Positions 42,074 to 51,012 of a stretch of DNA of 54,916 nt are shown here, piece by piece; within the stretch, counting starts at the first letter, position 1, and every line of letters starts with the position of its first letter. Source of the stretch: Bacteroidota bacterium (GTDB taxonomy: Bacteria; Bacteroidota; Bacteroidia; Sphingobacteriales; Sphingobacteriaceae); contig JABDCF010000014.1 of NCBI GenBank assembly GCA_013288235.1, positions 1-54,916 on the forward strand, in the 5' to 3' direction. The position numbers were made by a program, and so were the translations under genes. The notes beneath the pieces were generated by a model. It did no database searches and was not told where the DNA came from. It saw only the letters and a list, made by a program, of their open reading frames with translations.

Positions 42074-43810
42074 TCATTGCAAGGCCTCTTTACCGAGTTT
42101 ACTGTGTTTATTGCTGTAATTAAAATAAACAATAAGCCCAATAATAAGCCATATTATAAAACGCAACCAGTTAGTAGTCCCTAACTCAGTCATTAAATAA
42201 AAGCACGATATTAATCCAAGCACTGGAATTAACGAATAGTTTTTCACAAAACCTGCAATGGTAATACCTAAAACCAGGATAGTAAATGCAAAATATGGCA
42301 ACCTTTCCCTCATCACTTCCCATTTTGTCAGATTTGGCTGACTACTATCAATCATCCCAAAAAAGTTTTTGAAGAAATCGGGAAATTGTATTTGTGTAAA
42401 AACAATTGCGGCAATTAATATTATAGGGACAATATACTTACTGTTTATATAAGGTACCCGAAACCTGCCGACATGTTTTTCGGTCCGTGGAAGCATCAAT
42501 ATTCCGCCACAAACTAATACAAAAGCAAATAAAGTTCCTATACTGCATAAATCTGTCACCAACGCCGAATCAAGAAATAATGAGGGTATTCCAACGACCA
42601 ATCCTGTAATGATTGTAGCAAAGGATGGCGTATGAAATTTTGGATGAAGTTTTGAAAATCTTGGAGGTAATAAGCCATCACGGCTCATGCTCATCCAGAT
42701 GCGAGGTTGCCCGATCTGAAACACCAGCAACACAGAAGTGGTAGCAACAACTGCACTTAGGGCGATAATACCACCCAGTATATTCAAACCTCTTTCGTTA
42801 AATGCACGTGCCAAAAAATCACTTGTATTTAGCTTCGAATAATTGACCATGCCGGTTAGCACAAGCGCAATTAAAATATACAGTATTGTACAAATGATTA
42901 GCGAATAAAACATCCCCCTGGGCAAATCTCTTTGAGGGTTTTTACATTCCTCTGCAGTTGTTGAAATTGCATCGAAACCGATGTAGGCGAAAAATACAGC
43001 CGAAACACCTTTCATTACACCGGCAAATTTATTAGGTAAAAATGGAACCCAATTTGCAGGGTTTACATAATAAAAGCCTATCGCTATCACCGCAACTACC
43101 ACCAATAGTTTAAACAGTACCATCATGTTACTGGCCTGCCGGGATTCCTTTATCCCGATATACACCAGGTAGGTGATAAAAACTGTAATTGCCAGGGCTG
43201 GCAAATTTAAAATAAATGGAATTGAGCCAATGTGCGGCGCATTGATCCATGTGTTGTGCAAATCCAAAAAATCGGCTGCACCAACTGTATCATGGCCTGC
43301 AATTTTTTCCAAATATTGAGTATTTCCGTTCTTTGCTTCAAAAAAACTTGTGCTCAGGAACTCGGGAATATGCAAACCGATATTATGCAAAAAACTTGTC
43401 AGGTTACCCGACCAGGAAATAGCAACGGTAATATTTCCAACTGCATATTCCATCACCAGGTCCCATCCGATAATCCATGCTATAATCTCACCAAATGCGG
43501 CATATGAATAGGTATAAGCACTTCCTGACATCGGAATTCGCGAGGCAAATTCAGCATAGCAAAGTGCAGAAAAAGCACAGGCTACTGCGCATATCATAAA
43601 CAAAAATATCACTCCGGGGCCGCCGTCAAAACATGCTTTTCCAACTGTACTAAATATGCCTGCACCAATAATAGCTGCAATCCCCAGCGCTGTAAGGTCG
43701 CGTACCCCTAACACTTTATTTAATGAAACCCCGTGACCATCATCCAAGCCGGCTTTTGTATCCTCAACTATCTTTTCTATTGACTTTTTTCGGAATATAT
43801 TTTTTGCCAT
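42074..43810 (-). CDS. APC-superfamily amino-acid permease
   Basis: A 578-residue permease with about fourteen helices. APC features: ALGIAAIIGAGIFSTVG, CYAEFASRIPMSGSAYTYSYAAFGE (helix 3), FFAYIGFDAISTTAEECKNPQRDLP and the longer CAT-like C-terminus. It resembles cationic amino-acid transporters. Its N-terminal region is cytoplasmic. Confidence 0.88.
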   Translation of the reverse strand: MAKNIFRKKSIEKIVEDTKAGLDDGHGVSLNKVLGVRDLTALGIAAIIGAGIFSTVGKACFDGGPGVIFLFMICAVACAFSALCYAEFASRIPMSGSAYTYSYAAFGEIIAWIIGWDLVMEYAVGNITVAISWSGNLTSFLHNIGLHIPEFLSTSFFEAKNGNTQYLEKIAGHDTVGAADFLDLHNTWINAPHIGSIPFILNLPALAITVFITYLVYIGIKESRQASNMMVLFKLLVVVAVIAIGFYYVNPANWVPFLPNKFAGVMKGVSAVFFAYIGFDAISTTAEECKNPQRDLPRGMFYSLIICTILYILIALVLTGMVNYSKLNTSDFLARAFNERGLNILGGIIALSAVVATTSVLLVFQIGQPRIWMSMSRDGLLPPRFSKLHPKFHTPSFATIITGLVVGIPSLFLDSALVTDLCSIGTLFAFVLVCGGILMLPRTEKHVGRFRVPYINSKYIVPIILIAAIVFTQIQFPDFFKNFFGMIDSSQPNLTKWEVMRERLPYFAFTILVLGITIAGFVKNYSLIPVLGLISCFYLMTELGTTNWLRFIIWLIIGLIVYFNYSNKHSKLGKEALQ

Positions 43811-43832
43811 CTAATTTATCTATACATAAAAC

Positions 43833-43859
43833 CAAACATAGCCATTTTTTTTAATTCAA
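43833..43859 (-). promoter_or_regulatory. Promoter-like element of the permease gene
   Basis: Minus-strand TATGTTTG (43840-43833), 23 bases before the start, with TTG at 43859-43857 (spacer 16, short). The match of the -7 part is good; the -33 spacing is poor. Confidence 0.35.
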
Positions 43860-43882
43860 TAACTATATGCTTATTTTGCGCC

Positions 43883-44545
43883 ATGAATATCAGCATAAAA
43901 GATGTTTTACAACGGATAAGGCCGTTTATTTTCCTTTACCTTATATTATTGTGCTGTTGCCTGGTGATCAAGATCCTGTATACAAAGGATGAGATTTATT
44001 TTGCTGTTAATGCCCGGAACACGCCATTTCTTGACAGCATTGAACCTTATATTACAGATTTGGGCAACGGCTGGACTATCGTAGTGCTGGCCGCATTACT
44101 AACTTTGTACAGCTACCGGGTTGCATTTTTAACCATTACCACTTTCCTGGTAACGTCCCTTGCGGTACAAATAGTAAAGTTTATTTTCGATGCACCAAGA
44201 CCAAAACTTTACTTTAAAGATCAGATCAGCAAGCTGCATTTTGCAAAAGGGGTCGATATTTTAAGTACGCATAGTTTCCCCTCGGGCCACACGTTAACAG
44301 CCTTTGCAACAGGTGTTTTGATCACTTACCTGGTGAAAAACAAAAGATGGGCCGGCATACTTGTATTTTACGGGGTGATGGTAGGTTTTTCGCGCATGTA
44401 CCTGAGCGAACATTTTTTTGAAGATGTTATTGGCGGTTCAATTTTAGGTGTTTTCCTAACCATAATCTGGATTCGGTGGATTGATAGCAGGAAGTTTATA
44501 AATACACCCGGATGGAACAGCGGACTTTTAAGTCCAAAGTCGTAA
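43883..44545 (+). CDS. PAP2-family membrane phosphatase
   Basis: A 220-residue integral membrane PAP2 enzyme with about five or six helices. Motifs: K-x6-RP in KFIFDAPRPK, the PSGHT motif in SFPSGHTLTAF and the third motif RMYLSEHFFEDVIGG (histidine in SEH). A lipid phosphate, likely polyprenyl-PP, is the probable substrate. Unlike the other PAP2 gene it has no signal peptide; the first helix is a membrane anchor. Confidence 0.88.
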   Translation: MNISIKDVLQRIRPFIFLYLILLCCCLVIKILYTKDEIYFAVNARNTPFLDSIEPYITDLGNGWTIVVLAALLTLYSYRVAFLTITTFLVTSLAVQIVKFIFDAPRPKLYFKDQISKLHFAKGVDILSTHSFPSGHTLTAFATGVLITYLVKNKRWAGILVFYGVMVGFSRMYLSEHFFEDVIGGSILGVFLTIIWIRWIDSRKFINTPGWNSGLLSPKS

Positions 44546-44666
44546 GTCTTTAGTCTAAAGTCAAAAAAATCAGGCTTAAATCAAGTTCAAAGTCATAGGT
44601 CTATGGTCTAAAGTCAAAAGTTCAGAAAATACAGACTTAAGACTTTAGACTACCGACTTAAGACTT
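44530..44666. repeat. Direct and inverted AAGTC/GACTT word repeats at a convergent junction
   Basis: Two direct copies of a 37-base unit (44530-44566 and 44583-44619, about 31 identical positions) face a right arm at 44634-44666; TAGTCTAAAGTC (44551-44562) pairs exactly with 44641-44652. The right arm covers the stop codon of the minus-strand gene at 44665. Confidence 0.75.
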
Positions 44667-45318
44667 AGCTTACTGCTACTTTTTTTTTCCTCGCAATCAT
44701 AACTATCACCAGTATTATAACCAGGGCTGCCCCGCCAAAAATTTCAATTTTATTCACGGTCGACATGCCTGTTGCATTGGATAAATACTGGTCGTTCCGC
44801 TGCAATTCCGGGGAAAGGCGGATGGAGGAAATATAGGCCTTGTACTCATCCTTTATAAGGTCTTTCCTGATTTCGGGGTACACATATTCAAATGTATAAG
44901 TTGCATTTTGAGTGTACAGTAACACGAAGTTACGGTACTGTACATCGCCGCTGCCATTATCGGTTTTTAATACAAATGTTTTGGCTTTTAGTGCGCCGAT
45001 AGTGGTATCGCGCAAATTTTCTACACCGCTCCCGGCCGATTCGCCCTGAATGCCCTTGATATAGGTTTTTAAAACTTTGTTAAGGTCCTTTTCCTTTTTT
45101 AAGGGTGTATTGTTTTTCGCATTTGGCTCCAATAAAACTACCATGTAGCCATATAAAGCATTGGCCGAATATATAGTACGGTCGGTAGTATCCTTTTTTT
45201 GGTAAGCTGCTGGTAATGAAATGGTAACCAGGCTATCGATTTTAACTGGTTTGTTAAGCTGGCAGAACCCTGATATTGCCATGAACATAAGGGTTAAACT
45301 TAAAAATATTTTCTTCAT
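44665..45318 (-). CDS. Exported protein with C-terminal membrane anchor, unknown function
   Basis: A 217-residue protein with signal peptide (MKKIFLSLTLMFMAISGFCQ) and a second hydrophobic anchor near residues 190-210 (GGAALVIILVIVMIARKKK). The body is a mixed alpha/beta domain with ISLPAAYQKK, YGYMVVLLEP, LKAKTFVLKTD and FEYVYPE. The ISLP-x-A segment and the general layout resemble the repeated FPxxP modules in the large TraB protein that follows on the opposite strand. I do not recognise a named family. The 302-base gap to the next gene has no further gene. Confidence 0.65.
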   Translation of the reverse strand: MKKIFLSLTLMFMAISGFCQLNKPVKIDSLVTISLPAAYQKKDTTDRTIYSANALYGYMVVLLEPNAKNNTPLKKEKDLNKVLKTYIKGIQGESAGSGVENLRDTTIGALKAKTFVLKTDNGSGDVQYRNFVLLYTQNATYTFEYVYPEIRKDLIKDEYKAYISSIRLSPELQRNDQYLSNATGMSTVNKIEIFGGAALVIILVIVMIARKKKVAVS

Positions 45319-45613
45319 AATATGTTAAACCCACGAAGCCCGAAATGGTTTAGATTTTGAGTTTATAACAGATATTATGTGATGCTATTATGACATATAA
45401 GTTAGTATTACAAGCAGTTAACTGGGAATAATAAAAATGACTAAGGGGCGAAAAAAGTAGCCTTGTAGTGCACGGTCGTGGTAAATAGGCGGAAATATTT
45501 TTCAATTAAATATCCTGGACCTTATTTCATGAACAGAAATTTTATATATTGGATGTGGAATTAACGGCTTTAAAAAATAGCGCCTGCCGTCAATAATTTT
45601 TACACCTTAACAC

Positions 45614-45621
45614 CATATTTG
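45614..45621 (+). promoter_or_regulatory. CATATTTG element overlapping the TraB-gene start
   Basis: CATATTTG (one mismatch to TAnnTTTG) runs into the GTG start at 45621. If it is used, the transcript begins inside the present reading frame and the real start would be the in-frame TTG at 45636. Confidence 0.3.
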
Positions 45622-48600
45622 TGATCAGAACCCAATTGCTTTTCCGCAAACTTACATTTTCAATTATTGTCTCGCTTTTTAGTTTAACAGCTTTTTCGCA
45701 GCAATCAGATTACAGCCTTTTATGGCGAATCAGCGGGAATGGTCTTAGCAAACCCTCATACCTTTTTGGTACTATGCATGTTAAAGATAAGCGTGTTTTT
45801 AATTTCAGTGATTCGGTGATGCTGGCTTTACAAAGCTGTTCGCGTTTTGCATTGGAGGTTCATCCGGATACCGTGATCAGTAAAATGTTTGCCATACTGC
45901 AAAACAATGATTCCCTGCGCACTATTGATAAGCTGCTCGATTCAAATCAATATAAAAAATTAGCCAAAAAATTTAAAGAAAAAAATGGCTATACAATGGG
46001 AAAAACAGATCCAATTTTATTGGAATCGTTAATGGAGCCGGATGAAGATAAACCCGATGACAAAGTTTCTTTTATTGATGTTTATCTATATGGGATAGCC
46101 CGCACTATGAATAAAAATATTTTTGGTTTGGAGGATGCCTCGGCACAATTCGATGAATATTTTGGATCAGGCGATGCCATAAAAGAAAGATTACTTGACC
46201 TGCTTGATGATGACATTGCCGCAAGCAAAGATGAAGGCCGGGAGGAGATGGTAAAAATTTACAGTACAGGTAATTTAGATGCTATTTATAAATACGCACA
46301 GGAAAGCGGTATGTTGGATACTGTAATTACCGCCCGCAATAAGGTGATGGCCAGCAGTATGATAAAATACATGACAAACGAATCACTTTTTACCGCCGTA
46401 GGTGCGGCGCATTTGCCCGGTCCTGATGGCGTAATTGCATTGCTTAGAAAAGCCGGATACCAGGTAGATAAGGTAAAAGCATCGTTTACGGGCATTGCGG
46501 CTACCTACCATATTGACTTTTTAAAAATGAACTGGCCCGAATATCGCGATGACAATAAAGGCTATTCCATAAATTTCCCGGGTACCCCAATTAAAAATGA
46601 GCTCAACGGCGCCCGGAATATTATTTACCCGGATATGGCGAATGATATTTATTATGGGCTATACGCGATCCCGAAAGGTTCGGCCGATGAACCTGCAAAC
46701 AGGGAAACGGTTATTGCCAATACCATTGATTTTTTAAGCAAAAACAAAAATAATAGTATCCTCAGCAAAAAAACTTTTTTATATAACAAGGTACCCTGTA
46801 CCGAATTGCTGATAAAAACCAATACAGGTTATATGCGCCTGCGCCTGGTACTTGCAAATAATTTGCTGTATTACTATTATGTAGGGTCGAAGCATAACCA
46901 TCTTGATCAGCCTTATGCAAGCAAATTTTTTAACTCCTTTAACTATTTTCTGATCCCGCAAAAACCAGCGGCGCCATGGCTGGATTATTCAAATGCTAAT
47001 GGTGCGTTTGCTGTAAAATTTCCTGAAGAACCCAAAGTGATGAGCAAGGAAATACCTTCAAAAATTCAGGATGAACAGGTGAGTTTTACCATTAACATGT
47101 ATTTAAGCACCGATTCGCTTACTGGGAAAACATACCTGGTTAGATATAATGACTATCCTGCCGGAACTTTTCTTAGTAATAAGGATGTGCTGTTTAGCAG
47201 TTTGATAGATGAGTTTAAGGGCAAAGGAAAAATTTTGGCCGGGCCTGTTAAAATATGGATGAGCGGCTATGAAGGCCGCGAGGTAAAGGCTTTATTGACC
47301 GGCAATGTTAACGCTATAATAAGATTATATGTAAGAGGGAATAGGGTTTATATGTTAATAAAAGCGGTGGCCGGTGACTTGAAAAGCGATGATCCGAAGG
47401 ATATCTTTTTTAGCTCCTTCCACTTTTCGCCTTATGCCGAACCTCAGTATTATACCTATCAGCCTGAAGGGCAAAACTTTAAGGTGCAAATGGTTTCGAA
47501 GCCAAAAGTTAAGCCCGATAGTTCAAAAAGCTACGAGAGTTATCTCAACCACACTATAGTTTGTTTTTCAACTAACCCGGCATCTGGTGGCCTTTTTGAT
47601 CTTGAATATTCAAAGATCAGCCCGTATTACAGGATAGAACACGTTGATTCGCTCTATAAAAAAATGACTGATCTTTTGGCAGATTACCGGGATTCGTTAA
47701 TAAAAGTTGATACAATAACCGTTGGCGGCATACAGGGCCGCGAATTATTAACGATTAGAAAAGAAACAAATGTTAAAAAACGCGCCCGCATATTGATTGA
47801 TGGTGACAACTTTTTCTACTTATCAGCGCATGTTGATAGTACTGAACTTTTTGATAAAACAAGTGCAACCTTCTTTAATTCGCTAACATTAACGCACCCC
47901 TCACAAAAAACAGACCTGGCCTCGTCCAAAGCCGAGAAAATTTGCCGTGACCTTCAATCCAGCGACACGCTTGTTTACAAAAGTGCGCTCGGGGCCATCT
48001 CTTATTATAAATTCACAACCGGTGAACTGCATTATATTTATGCAGCACTTAACAAAAGCTATACCGACGATACATCAAAACTGGGCGCCCGGTACACGCT
48101 CATAAAAAAACTTAAAACCGTAAACAATGATTCAACCATTACCGTTTTGGCTGGCTTGTACCCCAGCTTAAGCGGGGACGATGCTTTGAAGGCCGGTATT
48201 TTAAATACCATGCCCTTTATAAATAAAAAAACCGGGTATGACATATATATGAAGCTGTTTATTACAGACCCTCCGGTTAAAGTAAAAGAAGCCGCCGAAA
48301 TATTTACCCCGCTGGAAGACTCGGTTGAGTTTGCTGCCGTAAACTTTGAAAAGTATGCCCCCTTTATTAAATATGACAATTACCGCAGCAATATTTTAAG
48401 GATAGCCAAAAACATTGCCAACGAAAAAAATGACACTTGTTTTAAAGTTATAAACGATAATTATTTAAAAATAATGGCGTATGCACAAGCTGATATAGAT
48501 AACTATATAGCCATAAAAGACAGCACCGATAACGCTTATAGTTCGTCAACTTACAGCTATATGCAGCTGATGAGCAAAATGAAATTTACTGAATTGAATG

Positions 48601-49118
48601 ATAAACTGACAAAGAGATATCTTGAAAAAGATCCGAATGGATTGTATGCATCTGACGCGATAGTAGCACGCATTAATAACCATTTACCTAACAATCAATT
48701 GCTGGTTAACAAGTATTTGGATAGTATTGGAACAAGGTACGATTTGATGGAAGCGTATAATAACCAGCAGCAGTTGGCTAAGGTACCGCTAAAGTACCGC
48801 AAGCAGGATGAATACGCAAAGCTATGCCTTTATCAATATATTTCGTCCGATGACTACGGCAGCCCGACAAAGATCACCCTGCTCGGCAGTATCCTGAAAA
48901 ACGGATCGGTTTACTGGGTATTTAAATATTTACTTCCTGACAAAGAAGAAACAAAACATTTAATAGGTATATGCGGTCCGTATAAAGCAGGGGCAACCAG
49001 GTTGAATTTTAAAAAATATTATGCCTATACCGGGTATGATATTTTGAAAACTAACTGGCGTTTACAGGGAACAAAATTAATAAAACCGCTGATAGATGCT
49101 TACAAAGTTGAAAAATAA
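45621..49118 (+). CDS. Giant TraB/GumN-domain protein with three repeated modules
   Basis: A 1165-residue exported protein (signal-type N-terminus ending in TAFSQ). Residues 30-295 form the TraB/GumN/PrgY domain with its sequence marks YLFGTMHVKD (GTMH at 50-53), LEVHPD and VGAAHLPGPDGV (260-271). Three copies of a beta-rich module follow, each beginning with a YSINFPxxP-like strand: near 315 (YSINFPGTP), 463 (FAVKFPEEP) and 619 (NFKVQMVSKP). Each ends with FFNSF/FFSSF/FFNSL. Residues 770-1165 are helical repeats without a recognised family. TraB domains are putative metalloproteases; ordinary members are about 300 residues. A GTG start is used here; the alternative TTG at 45636 would also give a signal peptide. 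Confidence 0.85.
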   Translation: MIRTQLLFRKLTFSIIVSLFSLTAFSQQSDYSLLWRISGNGLSKPSYLFGTMHVKDKRVFNFSDSVMLALQSCSRFALEVHPDTVISKMFAILQNNDSLRTIDKLLDSNQYKKLAKKFKEKNGYTMGKTDPILLESLMEPDEDKPDDKVSFIDVYLYGIARTMNKNIFGLEDASAQFDEYFGSGDAIKERLLDLLDDDIAASKDEGREEMVKIYSTGNLDAIYKYAQESGMLDTVITARNKVMASSMIKYMTNESLFTAVGAAHLPGPDGVIALLRKAGYQVDKVKASFTGIAATYHIDFLKMNWPEYRDDNKGYSINFPGTPIKNELNGARNIIYPDMANDIYYGLYAIPKGSADEPANRETVIANTIDFLSKNKNNSILSKKTFLYNKVPCTELLIKTNTGYMRLRLVLANNLLYYYYVGSKHNHLDQPYASKFFNSFNYFLIPQKPAAPWLDYSNANGAFAVKFPEEPKVMSKEIPSKIQDEQVSFTINMYLSTDSLTGKTYLVRYNDYPAGTFLSNKDVLFSSLIDEFKGKGKILAGPVKIWMSGYEGREVKALLTGNVNAIIRLYVRGNRVYMLIKAVAGDLKSDDPKDIFFSSFHFSPYAEPQYYTYQPEGQNFKVQMVSKPKVKPDSSKSYESYLNHTIVCFSTNPASGGLFDLEYSKISPYYRIEHVDSLYKKMTDLLADYRDSLIKVDTITVGGIQGRELLTIRKETNVKKRARILIDGDNFFYLSAHVDSTELFDKTSATFFNSLTLTHPSQKTDLASSKAEKICRDLQSSDTLVYKSALGAISYYKFTTGELHYIYAALNKSYTDDTSKLGARYTLIKKLKTVNNDSTITVLAGLYPSLSGDDALKAGILNTMPFINKKTGYDIYMKLFITDPPVKVKEAAEIFTPLEDSVEFAAVNFEKYAPFIKYDNYRSNILRIAKNIANEKNDTCFKVINDNYLKIMAYAQADIDNYIAIKDSTDNAYSSSTYSYMQLMSKMKFTELNDKLTKRYLEKDPNGLYASDAIVARINNHLPNNQLLVNKYLDSIGTRYDLMEAYNNQQQLAKVPLKYRKQDEYAKLCLYQYISSDDYGSPTKITLLGSILKNGSVYWVFKYLLPDKEETKHLIGICGPYKAGATRLNFKKYYAYTGYDILKTNWRLQGTKLIKPLIDAYKVEK

Positions 49119-49131
49119 GTAAGCCAAATTG

Positions 49132-49173
49132 TTTGACACCGTGAACGCAGTAAAAAGCATCCGCGGTGTCAAA
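49132..49173. terminator. Hairpin between the TraB and M3 genes
   Basis: TTTGACACCG (49132-49141) and CGGTGTCAAA (49164-49173) pair perfectly around a 22-base loop at the convergent junction. Likely a bidirectional terminator, although the T-runs are weak. Confidence 0.6.
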
Positions 49174-49187
49174 TATTTGTAAACAGC

Positions 49188-50888
49188 TTACAGCTTATCC
49201 ATCTCTCCCTTAACAAATTCCGCCAGTTCTTTTACATAAGCGGCGCTGAAATCAAATTTAATACCTGCTGTTTCGTAAATTTCTTTGATGGTTTTGGTAT
49301 AGCCGAGCTTTAGGGCGTTAAGGTATTGCTGCAAGCCTTTTTCGGGGTTTTCTTTATAGTTTTTCCAAACGGCTATGGCGCCAAGCTGTGCCATGCCATA
49401 TTCTATATAATAAAAAGGCACCTCGAAAATGTGAAGTTGTTTTTGCCATAAATTTGCTTCTGCTTCCGGGTGTTCGCTCCAGTCGACAAAGCCTGCGCCG
49501 AATGGCTCGTATATTTCTATCCATGCAGCGGTACGGTCGGCATCGGTATGATCAGGGTTGGTATATATCCAGTGCTGAAACTGGTCGACCACGGCTACCC
49601 AGGGCAGGGTTTTCAACACATCAAAAAGCTGGTCGCGTTTGGCGCGTTTTAAATCCTCCTCGTTATCAAAGTACACGTCCCAGTTATCCATCGATATTAA
49701 TTCCATCGACATGGATGCCAGCTCAGCTACTTCCGAAGGGCAATGTTTAAAATCATTTAACTCCAGGTCGGCAGTAAGGAAAGTATGCACCGCGTGGCCA
49801 CCTTCGTGCACCATGGTAGTAAGATCACGAAAAGTATTTGCGGAATTCATAAAAATAAATGGCGCACCGGTTTCTGATAGTGGATAATTGTATCCGCCCG
49901 GGGCTTTGCCTTTGCGGCTTTCCACATCAAACAGGCTGTTATCTTTCATAATCTCCAGCCGCTCGCCCAAATACGAATTGATATTTGTAAAGCATTGGAT
50001 GGATTTTTCAATCAGTTCAGCCCCGCTGTTAAATGGTTTTAATGCAGGCTTGCCCGATATGTCCACATCCATATCCCATGGCCTCAATGTGCCCACATCA
50101 AGGGCCACCTTGCGTTTCTTTGCCTGCTCGCGCAGTAAGGGTACTATTTCTTTTTCAATCGCTTCATGAAAAGCATAGCAATCCTGCGGGGTATAATCAA
50201 AACGCCCCAACGCCTGGAACATATAATCCCTGAAGTTTTCAAATTCGGCATTGATGGCTACTTTATGCCTCAGCACACGCAGGTGATCAAAAAGCTGATC
50301 CAATTGGTCTTTGTCCTGCAAACGGCGCGCGGTAATCTTTTCCCAAACCTCCTGGCGCTTGCTGCGGTCGGTATCCTTTAAAAATACTGAGGCTTGCTCC
50401 AAAGTAAACTCCTTATCGCCTATATGTACCGACATGGAGCCGGTGATTGACTGATATTTTTGCTGCTCAACCTGTATCTCGGTTTGAATAGGTATATTTT
50501 CTTCCCTAAACAACTCAAGCGCTTTTTTTACGCCGCGCAGGTAGATGAAATATTTTTTATGATCAAGTTTATCCACCCATTTGCTGTCAACCAGTTTCTT
50601 GTTCAGTTCATTACCGAAGGGGGCAATTTTGGGTTCAATCTCCGTAGCAAAATATTGAAAATTTTGCAGCAGCTGTTCATTGGTGGTATCACAAGTCATG
50701 CGGATATACCGCCAGGCAAAATCTTCCTCCAGGGCAGCTTCCAGTTCGCTCCGGTCGTGCAGCCACTTTTCCAGTTCCTGTACAGAATTTACCGGACGTT
50801 CAACTAATTCTTTATAAAGCGGTTCCAGGTTTTCCCATTTAATTTCGAGGGTAGCAGGGATGTATGTTCTTGTTTTTTTGTGGATCAT
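49188..50888 (-). CDS. M3-family oligoendopeptidase
   Basis: The ATG at 50888 (MIHKKTRTYIPATLEIKWENL) gives 566 residues; the open frame runs to 51029 but the extra 47 residues are translated palindrome and intergenic sequence. The zinc-binding HEXXH is MVHEGGHAVHTFL with downstream glutamate ligand in the ASMSMELISMDN helix. It is a cytoplasmic oligopeptidase like PepF. A palindrome cluster lies directly upstream (50903-51012). Confidence 0.88.
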   Translation of the reverse strand: MIHKKTRTYIPATLEIKWENLEPLYKELVERPVNSVQELEKWLHDRSELEAALEEDFAWRYIRMTCDTTNEQLLQNFQYFATEIEPKIAPFGNELNKKLVDSKWVDKLDHKKYFIYLRGVKKALELFREENIPIQTEIQVEQQKYQSITGSMSVHIGDKEFTLEQASVFLKDTDRSKRQEVWEKITARRLQDKDQLDQLFDHLRVLRHKVAINAEFENFRDYMFQALGRFDYTPQDCYAFHEAIEKEIVPLLREQAKKRKVALDVGTLRPWDMDVDISGKPALKPFNSGAELIEKSIQCFTNINSYLGERLEIMKDNSLFDVESRKGKAPGGYNYPLSETGAPFIFMNSANTFRDLTTMVHEGGHAVHTFLTADLELNDFKHCPSEVAELASMSMELISMDNWDVYFDNEEDLKRAKRDQLFDVLKTLPWVAVVDQFQHWIYTNPDHTDADRTAAWIEIYEPFGAGFVDWSEHPEAEANLWQKQLHIFEVPFYYIEYGMAQLGAIAVWKNYKENPEKGLQQYLNALKLGYTKTIKEIYETAGIKFDFSAAYVKELAEFVKGEMDKL

Positions 50889-50902
50889 GGTGTGTTGATT
50901 TG

Positions 50903-50920
50903 TCCCGATAGCTATCGGGA
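50903..50920. repeat. Perfect palindrome TCCCGATAGCTATCGGGA
   Basis: An 18-base self-complementary sequence 15 bases upstream of the M3 start codon. It occurs only once in this window. I recall the same palindrome in intergenic DNA of other Bacteroidota but cannot check. Confidence 0.75.
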
Positions 50921-50979
50921 TACAAATGTGCGAATTTAGCACGAAAGTCCGCAAACGAAGAAGCCTAAAAGCACTGTAA

Positions 50980-51012
50980 AGATTTACGAAGTTTTTAAAA
51001 CTTCGTAAATCT
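50980..51012. terminator. 33-base palindrome across the epimerase stop codon
   Basis: GATTTACGAAGTTTT, a central T, then its exact complement; with the flanking A-T pair the arms are 16 bases each. The palindrome contains the stop codon region of the minus-strand epimerase gene, and on that strand it ends in a run of A/T, so it may be a terminator. Confidence 0.65.

Noticed and set aside
41974..42141. N-terminal extension of the SemiSWEET gene
   Set aside because: It overlaps the permease gene and has no resemblance to SemiSWEET; family members start at MKLTDIIGY.
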